Shown here: piece by piece, positions 33,165-43,575 of the stretch
How positions within the stretch are numbered: the stretch's first letter is position 1
How the letters are laid out: each line of letters starts with the position of its first letter
DNA from: Catonia carolina
Lineage: Eukaryota > Arthropoda > Insecta > Hemiptera > Achilidae
Direction: 5' to 3'
Assembly (NCBI GenBank): GCA_035578175.1
Contig: JAQMRL010000004.1
Location: forward strand, 39,020,901-39,084,900
DNA: 64,000 bases
Program-made: the position numbers and the translations under genes
Notes under the pieces: model-generated
Databases searched by the model: none
What the model was told of the DNA's origin: nothing
What the model saw: only the letters and a program-made list of their open reading frames with translations

Positions 33165-33397
33165 GTGTTTTTACTTTTTTTATTTGTTATCGGGAACTCT
33201 ACATTATTAACAACCAGCCAATTTGATTGCTGCTCATTGATGTATTTTTGATGATGAGTTTGAACTGGGACCCCCAGTAGAGTTTGTTCACGAATGGCTA
33301 TCAGCTGGTCACCATACAAAGTTGCTTACCCAACCGGTGTCATTAACAAATAATAACGACTTTCTACCAGCTGACTGATTAGACTGGGCGAAACGCC
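33165..33397 (-). mobile_element. SINE-like insertion, unnamed family
   Basis: 233 bp bounded by AAAATTACTA at 33155-33164 and 33398-33407. On the minus strand it starts GGCGTTTCGCCCAGTCTAAT, holds a B-box-like AGTTCAAACTC and ends in an A-rich tail (ATAACAAATAAAAAAAGTAA). Seen only once here. The A box is not clear. Confidence 0.6.
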
Positions 33398-33715
33398 AAA
33401 ATTACTAATTGACGCTAAACTAAGCGTTGTAGAAAAAACGTTTGACATAAAAGTTTTATATACTCTTTATTTTCTACTGCTTTAATTTTCTGAAAACTTT
33501 TGCCCTAAAATCTTACCAAAAAGGCCGCAATCTTACCAAAAAATATTTTACCGCGAGAGCACAGCCCTCCAAAAATTTCAACAGACACGACGCTTACTCT
33601 ATCTTGTAGAGCACAAATCATTTAGTAAATGAGGCAATTTTAGGAAATATCATACAAGCCGTTTTTGAGAAAATCGCAAAAACGTGAAACATTACGCGAA
33701 TAAACTACTATTTCT

Positions 33716-34214
33716 TCTTCTCAGGGTAGTTGGTAACGTGCTCGCCTCTCATCAAGGGGTCTTGGGTTCGAATCCCATTCAGGCATGGCATATTTTCATA
33801 CTTTACAAAAAATCATTTCATCCTTCACCGTCTGCATTAGCAATAATTGCAGAAGAGTCGGACGTTAAACAAAAAAAAAAAATCTTCTCATGGTGCCTCT
33901 CTGTTTCGATGGTTGGCGATTATCATGGCAATGTTTACTCTACTGGTAACTATCCAAAAGAGTTCTTCTGAGCTTTTGCTAAACCATACCCTGAAGTTGG
34001 CCAACATGAAATTCTTCTGCGTCTTGGTCCCCTTCTACTGTCGATTTTTTCTTGCAGAATGCGTTGGAGCAATTCATACCTGCGCTCATTTCCCATGATA
34101 TGACCGAAATATTGCAGCTTTCGCGCCTTCACTGACCAATTCCGCTGCCTTGTTCATTCGACGTAGCACTTCAGCATTAGTAATTTTCTGCGTCCAGGAT
34201 ATTTGCAGCATTCT
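33716..34214 (-). mobile_element. LINE 3' fragment of the nested-LINE family
   Basis: Minus-strand MKARKLQYFGHIMGNERRYE, LLQRILQEKI and RRGPRRRRISCW match the LVYLGHVLRG, QGKIMGKRS, RRRRTSWLRN segment of the 26719-27787 LINE. CTATTTCT at 33708-33715 and 34215-34222 is its target duplication. Its (GAA)-type tail (33716-33723) was then hit by a SINE. Confidence 0.75.
33724..33882 (+). mobile_element. SINE family C, copy 3
   Basis: From GGGTAGTTGGTAACGTGCTC (A-box region) through GGGTTCGAATCCCATTCAGG (B box) to GTCGGACGTTAAAC and an A-tail. TCTTCTCA stands at 33716-33723 and 33883-33890 as the target duplication; the first bases of the head are missing. Confidence 0.9.
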
Positions 34215-34495
34215 CTATTTCTGATCGACCGAATTTAATGAATATATTTATGTCAGGTTCCTTGTGATATCTAAATTATATTCCAAGTTTTAACTTTGTA
34301 AAATATTCTGTTATCGAGATATTTTATTTACACCGAGACACACACACAAACAGATTAATCACTAAAAACAAGTTTCGTGGGTTCAGGGGGCCTGAAAACG
34401 TGTATTTTCGGTGAAAACTTTATTCCGAAAAATCGAAATGAAAACAATACTTTCCATAGCGTCAATGTACTACCACTAAATTGAAAAATCAACAT

Positions 34496-35147
34496 GAAAG
34501 CAATACATGTTTTTAGCGAATGGTCTGCGTGTGTTTGTAAGTAAACAAAATATCTCAAGAATGGAATAGTGTACGAAGTTGTAACTTGGAACTTATGGCA
34601 GGCTTAAGTTAGTTTTACCACTAGGGGACCGATCCAAAAATTTTTATCAAATCGCTCAAGCGAAAGTAGTAGTTTATTCGTGATTTTTTTTACTATTTCT
34701 GTTTTCTCAAAAACGGTTTCTACGAACTTTTTAAAAATCGAATCAGTTACTAATTTTTTTATGCTCTACAAGATAGGGTAAGTGCCATGTCTGTTGAAAT
34801 TCTTGGGGGGCTGTATTCTCGTGGTAAAAAATGTTTTTTTAAGATGGCGCGGCTTAATATTCATATAACGACAAAAGTATGCATAAAGTTAAAGAAAATT
34901 AAAAAACATATACAACTTTTATTTTAAGCATTTCTTTTCTACAAAGCTTACTTCACCGTCAGTTAATTATTTTACATATTTTTAAGTTCTACAGGTGCTT
35001 CATTTTGCTTCAATCACTCATGATTAAAATTAGGTTATGTTTTTAATTTTACATTGTTTTACTCATGATAAGACTTTGGGTTAAAATTTTCATTATTTAC
35101 ACTGGCAAAAGAAAGACATGTTAGTGTTTGATACCAGATTTTTTATT
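34496..35147 (+). repeat. Family A repeat, copy 8 (5' end missing)
   Basis: Starts at AAAGCAATACATGTTTTTAG and runs to GATACCAGATTTTT. It faces away from copy 7 across about 45 bp; the microsatellite is only TGTGTTTGTAAGTAAAC. Confidence 0.85.
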
Positions 35148-35667
35148 GTATTACGTTAGTATTATTACTCTATTGATGAATACAATTTTTATAAGTATTA
35201 ACTTTTTTGTTCTACGCTGTATCTATTAAAAATAATTTACTATTAACTACACTACACAATATCATTTAACCTTATGCTATAGAACCACGTATGCGGCAAT
35301 ATGCAAATAAGTCTTGTCCTCATTTTGTTAGATTTTATTATGCGTTGACATTTTGATAACCACGGTAAAGTAACGTTATTACATTGTGATATTGTCACTG
35401 TAAAACTTCAATGTTACTTAACACAAAAGTACTAGAAAATAATAGATGATAATTACCGTTTCATTACTCATTGTGTAATCTATTATTCTTTTATCTTTAC
35501 CCTAGTACATAAAAAAAGTTATATTAAGTACCTTTAAAGGTTATTGTAAAATATTTCTAGGAAACTTTTATTTTCAATAATCTATTCAACTGTGTAAATT
35601 TTAACATATTACATGTAGTATTCTTCCTCAACAACCATGAACCCAAAATTATATCTAATCGTTTGTT
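35148..35667. other. Unassigned AT-rich stretch
   Basis: No gene, RNA or repeat end recognised. Confidence 0.35.
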
Positions 35668-35669
35668 CT

Positions 35670-35712
35670 TACTTTCTCTTGCCCTATATTTTGTATATGT
35701 AGGGAAGGAAAT
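35670..35712 (+). repeat. Family A 5'-end fragment
   Basis: Only the 5' palindrome remains: TTACTTTCTCTTGCCCTATA and TATGTAGGGAAGGAAATA. Confidence 0.75.
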
Positions 35713-35721
35713 ACCCATAGC

Positions 35722-35913
35722 ATGCAAGTTAAGTGTTAAATTACTTGCACTCTAACAGCTAGTTCCAGGGCTACAAAAAATAGTTCTGTTTCTTATCACA
35801 TGGTCAGCCATTATACAACTGAAGCATTTAAGAACAGAAGATGTAGATGTGTAAAATACACTAATCAGAGTTATCTCCTCTAAAAGTAATGAATTTCATT
35901 ATACAGCCTTTTC
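35722..35913 (+). repeat. Family B repeat, copy 8 (5' half)
   Basis: Runs from AGCATGCAAGTTAAGTGTTA to ATTTCATTATACAGCC and stops at the same internal place (TATACAGCC) as copy 10 at 38665. Confidence 0.85.
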
Positions 35914-36061
35914 GAAAAATGGCTGAAGAGAATTCCCACGTCACGTTTTGAGTATTTTAATATGTCTACATTATGGTGTGCGTAAAAAATTTGGCCATTA
36001 ACCGAATTCGACTCGTTGTTGTTTAAGTCAACAGCCGAAAGACTGGTTTGAACCTCTAGAA

Positions 36062-36840
36062 CAGTGGTTCTCAACCTGGGGGTCGCCACCCCATGAGGGT
36101 CGTGGTGATATTATAGGGGGGGGGGGGGTCGCGAAACAATAATGAAATCATTTAATCATTTTATGTAAAACAAAAATTTATTATAAACTTACTTATAAAA
36201 ATTTTACATCAATAAGTACACTTACTTGTAAAGAAAAGAAATTAATCATTATTAGGCCTAATTATTAATGTGATGGTTGCATTTGTTTTTCATCTAAAAT
36301 TTTCTTCATACGAGGATCTTCGTTAGAAACACATAAAAGTAAATTGTTCTTGAGTGATAACATACGATTCCTATATTTAGTTTTTAGAGCAACTATAGAG
36401 GAAAATCCCTTTTCACAGAGATAAGACGTAGAAAAGGTATTTATATTTTCAATGCTTCTGTGACTAAATTTCGATATTCATGTCGTCGAGAAAGCCAAAA
36501 CGTATTTAAATCTTCAGATGCAAATTGCAGTTGTAGAGTTTTGTCGGCAGACATTTCGATGAGTCGTTCGTGAATCTCAACTGGTAATTTAGCTGCGGCA
36601 ACAACGTTTTCACTAAACGGATTCAGTACCCATCTCTTTGAGAAATCATTTTTATCTTCCGGGAAATACTCTGTCAACTATATAAAAACTCAGTTGACTC
36701 AACATTTTACATTTATAGTTAGTCAAAATTCAATATAGTAAGGCTTACTATTATTATCAATGGGGGGGGGGGGGTCGCGAAATATTAACTTTATTTTTAC
36801 AATTTGGGGGTTGGGGAGCAAAAAAGATTGAGAATCACTG
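36062..36840 (-). mobile_element. hAT transposon relic, internally deleted
   Basis: Ends CAGTGGTTCTCAACCTGG and, on the other strand, CAGTGATTCTCAATCTTT, with an 8-bp target duplication, are diagnostic of hAT elements. Length 779 bp. Two direct repeats of GGGGGGGTCGCGAAA lie near the ends (about 36118-36137 and 36765-36782). Confidence 0.9.
36277..36677 (-). pseudogene. hAT transposase, C-terminal dimerisation region
   Basis: Block 36441-36677 has WVLNPFSENV, ASEDLNTFWLSRRHEYRNLV; one frame over, 36277-36455 gives FSTSYLCEKGFSSIVALKTK, YRNRMLSLKNNLLLCVSNED and PRMKKIL before TAA. STSYxCExxFS and the following LKTKYRxRL are the conserved hAT C-terminal dimerisation motif as found in ZBED5/SCAN-type relatives. 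The zinc-finger and catalytic parts are deleted and a frameshift splits the rest. Confidence 0.85.
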
Positions 36841-37194
36841 CTCTAGAGGATTCCTAAGTAAAACGAAAAGTGAGTTGGTTTACTATTGCCTTCCTCACTG
36901 AGTTGAAAGAGTATGTTTATCAGCATGCCAGGCCCTCCGAAAAGCACTTACTTTCCACCCTACAAATGACACCTTCACTTCATTCAGCCCAGAGTCTGGC
37001 TGTATAGTGAATTCATTACACTCAGAGGAGATAACTCTGAGTAGTGTCTTTTACACCTCTACCTCTTCTGTTCTTAAATTGTTCAGTCATATAATCGGCT
37101 GATTATGTGATAAGAAACAGATTTTTTTGTAGCCCTGGAACCAGCAGATCGAGTCCAATTAACTTTAACACTCCACCTGCCCGTTGTGGGCAAA

Positions 37195-37795
37195 GAATTC
37201 GACTTATGATAAGAATAGAATAAATCAATGCAATTTCGATAGTCTGAAATATGATTAATAAATTAATAAAGAGTTTATCGTATATATAAATATACTTAAT
37301 CCTAACCAAAAAACGCTGAACTTGTAAAAATACGTATTATATTAGGGAAAATTATTCCTCGGCTGGTAGATAATGGGGCAGTAAAACAGATGAATTTGAC
37401 CTAAATATCTGAATGTAAATTGAACTTTTATTCTTCTTAAAACAACGACTAAGTATATTTTTTTTCTTTTTTGTTTTATTTAGTAACAGTAATAATAAAA
37501 AACAAATAATTATTTGTAATAATAAACTGCTGCATTGTAAATTTTCTTGATTACTTTTATAACCTATATATTAAAGATGGTTCTTTTAATTTCAGAAGAA
37601 TTCTCAAGACAGAATTATTTCTTGATTACAATGGAATATAATTAAAACTCTCACCGTAAAATGTGAGTGATTTATATTAATAATAAATAATTGGTACAAT
37701 AATTAATTTTTTTTTAAATACGACTTACAAGTTTATATATTTTCTCTTTAACCGTGTCAGTATTAAAATATAATGAATAATTAAGATTTAAAATT
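37195..37795. other. Unassigned AT-rich stretch
   Basis: No gene or repeat recognised. Confidence 0.35.
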
Positions 37796-37799
37796 AAAC

Positions 37800-38112
37800 T
37801 CACCTGGTTGATCTAGTGGTAAATTAATCGCCGCGAGTCAGCTGTATGACAGTTGATGTACGGAGACGAAGGTTCCGTGGTTCAAATCCTAGTAAAAAGT
37901 GACTTTTATTTGGATTTGAATACTAGACAGTGGTTACCGGTGTAATTTGATGGTTGGGGTTCAATTAAATACTTTCTCAGGAATGGTCGGCCTGAGTCTG
38001 TTCAAGATTACACCTCATTTACACTTCATACATAACATTCTCATCTCATTGAGTCATGGAGTTTTTTTATTGTTTTAAATTGAACAGATTGCAAGGTACA
38101 GACATTACGGTA
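37800..38112 (+). repeat. Family D SINE-like repeat, copy 4 (full length)
   Basis: Most complete copy: A-box-like TGGTTGATCTAGTGGTAAAT, ATGACAGTTGATGTACGGAG, B-box-like GGTTCAAATCCTAGTAAA, ACTAGACAGTGGTTACCGGT, GATGGTTGGGGTTCAATTAA, end GAACAGATTGCAAGGTACAG. The two boxes are farther apart than in a tRNA, so the head is tRNA-derived at best. Confidence 0.85.
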
Positions 38113-38247
38113 AAAAAGATTTATTTTAAATAGACTTTTTAATTACACTCAGAACGTAAAGTGCTAATTTTTATTATTTCTAAAATACAGAAAATTACAG
38201 TCAATTTTTGACAATATAAATAAACTCATACTAATATCGTTATTGCT

Positions 38248-38466
38248 CTTACTAATGCTGTTTGACAGCTGATGTACGAAGACGAAAGTCCATGGTTCAA
38301 ATCCTAGTAAAGGTAGTTTTACTTTCATACGGATTTGAATACTATACAGTGGTTACCGATGTACTTTGATTGTTTGGTATACTTTTTTTCTTTTAATGCC
38401 CTCTCAAGAATAGTCAGCCTGAGTCTGTACACGACTACACCTCATTTACATGTCATACATGTCTGA
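38248..38466 (+). repeat. Family D SINE-like repeat, copy 5
   Basis: From TAATGCTGTTTGACAGCTGA to TTTACATGTCATACATGTC; follows copy 4 by about 135 bp in the same direction. Confidence 0.8.
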
Positions 38467-38502
38467 TTCTCTAGTTATATCATTAGGGTAACTAAATTGT
38501 TC

Positions 38503-38665
38503 TAATGACCATAACAGGCAAGTCTGCTAGTTCCTGGGGTACAAAAAATAGTGCTAGTTCTTATCACATGATCAGCCAATTATTTTAAAACGGAAGAGGT
38601 AGAGGTGTAAAAGACACTAGTTAGAGTTATCTTCTCTGAGAGTAATGAATTTCATTATACAGCCG
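38503..38665 (+). repeat. Family B repeat, copy 10 (5' half)
   Basis: CTAATGACCATAACAGGCAA through TTTCATTATACAGCC, then breaks off. Confidence 0.8.
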
Positions 38666-38746
38666 GTGCTTTCGCAATCAATGGGTGAAGCATTCGGAAA
38701 AAGAAGCTTGGGAAGACCTCTAAATCGTTGAAAATGATTTATTAAA

Positions 38747-39822
38747 CTGGGTGTCCCAAAAGTCTGAGTACGGCAAAATATTTCGCCAAAAAGTGATGTT
38801 TTCTTCAATACACAATATAATCTTACAAATTCAAATATATTATCTACTGAACATTCATATTTTTACATTTTTTCCGCCATCTTGAATGCAATTTTTTTTA
38901 AATACGAAGCTGGGTTTATGAAATATCATTTGCATATTTTGCGAAAAATCCACTGGTGAAAACCGTTTCTGACACTTCTTTCTGTTTTGAAAATATAGCT
39001 CGTCAAACTCCGAAACACAGTGAAAATATCCTGTCTTGGATGTTGGCATCATCTTCCTTAAATGTCTTAAATTTACTTTACTGATTAATTTGAAGAAATC
39101 AGTGCAAATATTTATTAGCCCTAGTTTATTAACGCTTGTACAATGTTAAATTTAAATAATAAGGTAATATACTCGACAAGCCATTTCATACTATTTATAC
39201 TGTGTTACAGCTGACTTAAAGTAATTTTTGATGAATCAGCGAAAATCACTATTTTCAATTTTTGAAATCGGTTACAGGTTAAAATTGTTGTACTTACTGA
39301 TTGTCGTTGACGATATTAGTCCTCATAGTTCTTCACCAAGTTTTATCTGTGTTCCATGATCCATCAGTTCGGTTATTTCTTTTCAAGAAATAAATTTAGT
39401 GGCTTTCAGTACAGATTTTTTTATTATTTTTAGTTTCAATTTGAAGTTTATTACTTAGTGTTTGTTAGAAAAGCATTTTTTTCAAAGTTTTACCACTGAT
39501 GTTGCTCGAAATTAAAAGTAAATAATAAGATTGCTTATGATGCAGCGTTACGGTGATATGATCTGATCATACGACCAAATTAGACACTTATTTAATGATG
39601 AATTTCCTAATCGTCCTCCAATTTCTAAAACCGTAATTCGGAATACAATAAAAATGTTTTGAAAAGACTGGGAGCGTTTAAGACAGATCTCGTGCTGAAC
39701 GGCCTTCTGCCCTAGATGATTACCAGATACTAAATATTTTACAACATTCACAGAGGATCTTAAGAAATCTATTCGTGAAGTACCTAGTCATTTTGATTTA
39801 CTTGGACTTTTTGGACACCCAG
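38747..39822. mobile_element. Mariner/IS630-like transposon relic
   Basis: Inverted ends CTGGGTGTCCCAAAAGTC and, on the other strand, CTGGGTGTCCAAAAAGTC. TA follows the right end (39823-39824); the left border is TTAAA, so the TA there has probably decayed. Length 1076 bp. Confidence 0.75.
39540..39815 (+). pseudogene. Transposase N-terminal helix-turn-helix remnant
   Basis: Broken frames give HLFNDEFPNRPPISKTVIRN, FEKTGSV and a GRP-like ERPSALDD block, the DNA-binding N-terminal pattern of IS630/mariner-type transposases, then SIREVPSHFDLL before the right terminal repeat. No DDE core follows in this orientation, so the catalytic part has been lost. Confidence 0.6.
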
Positions 39823-39944
39823 TATTGACAGCTTTCTAATAAAACAATAGGCAAGGAGGTGGCCTGTGCCGTGAAGAGAAAAAGAAGGGGAAGGAGGTGG
39901 TCGTGGTGGACGAGGAGGAGAAGGAGATACCTCATTTCTATTTT

Positions 39945-40055
39945 AACTTTTCGGTCATTTAATTGACTGATCAAGCCAGAAGAAACAGATTATAGCCCTG
40001 GAAATAGCAGGTAACGTAGGCTCCATATCATTTAACACGCCAATTGCCAACGACC
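39945..40055 (-). repeat. Family B fragment, copy 11 (5' end)
   Basis: Minus fragment TCGGTCATTTAATTGACTGA, GAAGAAACAGATTATAGCCC, CATTTAACACGCCAATTGCC. It precedes copy 12 in the same orientation. Confidence 0.75.
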
Positions 40056-40109
40056 GACGTGAAAATTTACGGTTTCTGGTTGTTTTTTTAAATTATTTGA
40101 TTATTTTTT

Positions 40110-40475
40110 TAGATCATCAGCTGAAAGGCTGGTTTGAACCTCTAGAGGCTTTACTAAGTAAAACGAGGAGTAACGTAGTTTACCAATACCTTTTTGTATG
40201 CTCATCAGCATGCCAGACCCTCTGAGAAGCATCTACTTTCCACCCTGCAAATGACACCTTTACTCCATTCACCTCAGAGTCTAGTTGTATAATGAAAATC
40301 ATTACTTTCAGAGGAGAAAACTCTGACTAGTGTCGTTTACGCCTCTACCTCATCTGCTCTTAAAAGCTTCAGTCATATAATCGGTTGACCATGTGATAAG
40401 GAACAGAACTATTTTTGTAGCCCTGGAACTAGCAGATAGAGTGCAAATAACACTTCATATGCCTGTTATGGAGAA
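40110..40475 (-). repeat. Family B repeat, copy 12
   Basis: Full minus copy, from AGATCATCAGCTGAAAGGCT to CATATGCCTGTTATGG. Confidence 0.9.
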
Positions 40476-40479
40476 ATTT

Positions 40480-41181
40480 GATTTATATTATATTATTTGA
40501 TATTTAATTTATAACTAACTAAAACATTTGTTCTTCAAACGGGCTTCTTGACGCTTTAGAGTCCAGATATAAGTAGGGTTCAGATAGGTTACATGGCTAT
40601 AATTTTCAGATATTTATTAAATTTTGTAATTTTCTGAAGTGTTATTATGTTAGTAATTGTAAGATATATTAAATTCTCGTATTGTTTTTAGTCATCAACA
40701 TCTATAGAAGTTAGCTGAACGAACGAAATACCTTTGGCTGAAGTTAGGTCAATTGCTCTTAGGCAGTAAGTCTCAACTTTTTCTTAAAAATAAATTCGTC
40801 TTACAAAGTAATTCTCAAACCTGTTTGGACTTACAGGTTAAAGCTATGGATTACAGCTAGTTCATCGAATATAGAAATACTGCAGTGCTTTAAATCAAAA
40901 TTTCTGAGACTGATCACTGCAGACCTATGGTATGTAATTAATGAAATAATGCACAAAAATCTAAATCTGTCCTTCATAAAAGAATAAATTTAACAACGTA
41001 GCGAGAAATATTTAAAAACGTTAGAAGAGCACTAAAATCCTTTTGCAATCAACCTCCTTGATAAAAGCGAAGATACTCACCGACTGAGACGTTTTAAAAC
41101 ATTTTAATTACCTTTACGAATTCGTTTATCATTTAACTCATTTAATTTTTTCTACTTTATATACTACTGATCATCGTCATC
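40480..41181. other. Unassigned stretch
   Basis: No recognised gene, RNA or repeat end. Confidence 0.35.
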
Positions 41182-41193
41182 TCATAGTGACAT

Positions 41194-41362
41194 GCCGGCC
41201 ACATTGGTGTAGTTGGTAACGTGCTCGCGTCTCATCATGCGGTCTTGGGTTCAAATTCCATTCAGGCATGGCATATTTTCATACGTTACAAATATCATTT
41301 CATCCTTCACCGTCTGCATTAGCAGTAATTGCAGAACAGTCGGACGTTAAACCAAAAAAAAA
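41194..41362 (+). mobile_element. SINE family C, copy 4 (full length)
   Basis: GCCGGCCACATTGGTGTAGT (A box region) and GGGTTCAAATTCC (B box) head, then body and A-tail. TCATAGTGACAT (41182-41193) and TCATAGTGGCAT (41363-41374) are the 12-bp target duplication, one change. This is the best reference copy for the family. Confidence 0.95.
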
Positions 41363-41374
41363 TCATAGTGGCAT

Positions 41375-43126
41375 CATTATCATCTCTATCATGGTCATTA
41401 TCTTAAGCTTCAACTACTTCATGTTTCAAGTTTAGTTTTTTGTTCAGAGTTTAGAATTTTTTGAAACGCACTAGTGAGTGTATTTTATAATATGACTCAA
41501 AGAACTTTTTTATTCAAACTTTTATCGTCTTCACTTAAAGTTTATATTTACATTAAAAAAACTGATTGCAAAAAAATAAAAACTTGTTAAAAAAGAATCT
41601 ATAACTGAAATCTAATATCTAGTGTCTATTCAATTTTGTAAAACCGTTTTCTGTATTGTTGTGCAGGTTTAAAGTCAGGAAATTCGGATGATAGTTGAGT
41701 TCTTCATATTCAGAACTGAATTTTTTATATTACTTATCTGTTAAGATCAGCATTGATATAGTAAGGTGTTTTTGGCACACCATGGAATTTGTAGAACACA
41801 CTGCAAATATTTTGATTGGAAACGTTCGATTATGTTTATATTTGAAGTGTTGGATGTACCATTCAATTGAATCCCATAAAAATTTATTTGTATAAAATAA
41901 TTTTTAACTCGTTTCATAAAGATGAATGTCTTCTAAATTACTTGTGTAATTTACGTACTTTCAGCTTTTTTGTTATTATGTCATGATTCCATGAGACGCG
42001 ACGATTCCATGAGGGGAAATGCTAAGTAGATAAACTCCTATTAAAAAATTGCTGTATCTACAAGTTTTTGAACATAAAATTTAAGCTAAATGAATTAAAG
42101 CTGGAAAGAACAGGGTTTAATTTAGTGTAAAGTTAAACATTTTCCGTTTCGTCGATTTTAAAATAGAGCACTTTAAAACGGACTTCTTTCATGGCGGCAC
42201 TACAGATAATATACATAATCTAGTTAAATCAACTTAAATTTTATTTCAATTTAATCCAGCGTTGTTAATTCATAGTATATTATTAACAGAAACAAATGCA
42301 TAGATAATCTATTACCAATGAATTTATGGGTATTGAATAAATGTAGTTATTGTGTTATTATTCTAACGATTTGAAAAATACAAAATTGTCTTCGCGAATT
42401 AAAATATTTATTCGTTTACAACCCAGGGTTTTATTACTGTACCCAGTCTACAAGTATAGGCTATTGGAATTCTATTAAAAATATATAAATAAGAAAGTCA
42501 GAAAAAGTTAAAATGAATAAAAAAGGAATTTATTTTTCAGCTAGTAAGAAGAGTAAATTCACACAAACACACTATCATTGTAGATGTGACCCAGAATTAT
42601 AAGATATAATAAAGTCACTGAACAGACAGGCTATAATGAATTAAAATTCCGAAGAGGTTTTATACCAACATTACCATAAACTTAAGATTTTGTAGTATCT
42701 TAGTATATTATTATATTTTTTTAGTATGTTATGTTGGCAGAATTGCTGCAGTGAGATGAAATATACGCGGGAGACGTCAATGACTCTCCCTCCTTTTCCG
42801 TACTCCTTTCCTAGCGACATAGGCTCTGCATCAACATCAGTTCCGTCATTAGTTCAGTGCATTGATAATAGAGAGCGACACTGTACTGACACTAGTTGTA
42901 ATTACCACACATTTATTGTAACATTAGCTACGTCATTTTTGTAAGGTAAAATAAAATTACTTGAATTTTTATTTTAAAAATCGTTTTCCTTTTTCCACTG
43001 GTATAAACCAGTCGTTTAAACCAATAAATTTGTACCCACGTAATCCAGATTAATAAGTGTCCATGTTATTGAAAGTCCACATTATGCCAAAAATGTAAGT
43101 TAACTTATTGAATCTACGTACAAATA
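41375..43126. other. Unassigned, about 1.75 kb
   Basis: Mostly AT-rich DNA without coding signal. GCGACGATTCCATGAG is partly duplicated around 41984-42016. A short open frame at 42726-42944 has no recognisable domain. Confidence 0.35.
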
Positions 43127-43490
43127 TTACTTGCCCATAACGGGCAGGTGGAGTGTTAACTTAATTGCACTCGATCTGATGGTTCCAGGGCTAAAAAAAA
43201 TAATTCTGTTTCTTATCAAATAGTCAGCCAATTCTATGACTGTACTTTTAAGAACAGAAGAGGTAGAGGTTTAAAAGAAACTAGTCAGAGTTATCTCCTC
43301 TGAGAGTAATAAATTTCACTATTCAGCCAGACCCTGTGGTGCATGAAACGATGGCATCATTTGCAGGGTGGAAAGTAGGTGGTTTTCGGAGGGCCTCGCA
43401 TGCTGATAAGCATACTCTTTCAACTCAGTGAGGAAGGCAATATTAAACCACATCACTCCTCGTTTTTACTTGGTAAAACCTCAAGAGTTA
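43127..43490 (+). repeat. Family B repeat, copy 13 (3' end missing)
   Basis: Best copy of the 5' hairpin: TTGCCCATAACGGGCAGG. Runs to GGTAAAACCTCAAGAGTT and lacks the terminal 40 bp. Confidence 0.9.
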
Positions 43491-43575
43491 TACACACAAA
43501 AACAGCAACAACAACAACATAACCACACATATGGCAATAAAAATTACTTTATTCATCATTGAATTTATAAAACCA

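Larger units (their letters stand above)
32806..34452 (-). repeat. Family A repeat, copy 7, hit by three insertions
   Basis: Minus copy from AATAGGTGTGAAACAG to AAAACAATACTTTCC. It is interrupted by a SINE-like element (33165-33397, 10-bp duplication) and by a LINE fragment (33716-34214, 8-bp duplication) whose tail in turn holds a SINE family C copy (33724-33882). The microsatellite is short (ACACACACACAAACAGA, about 34338-34354). Confidence 0.85.
36020..37190 (-). repeat. Family B repeat, copy 9, split by a hAT element
   Basis: Minus copy in parts 36020-36061 (TGTTTAAGTCAACAGCCG) and 36841-37190 (to CTGCCCGTTGTGGGCA). CTCTAGAA (36054-36061) and CTCTAGAG (36841-36848) flank the insert, an 8-bp hAT-type duplication with one change. 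Confidence 0.9.

Noticed and set aside
36116..36130. G runs here, at 36763 and at 61386 as possible quadruplex signals
   Set aside because: Single long G runs inside transposon ends, without the spaced G-tracts expected of a regulatory quadruplex; also prone to sequencing length error.
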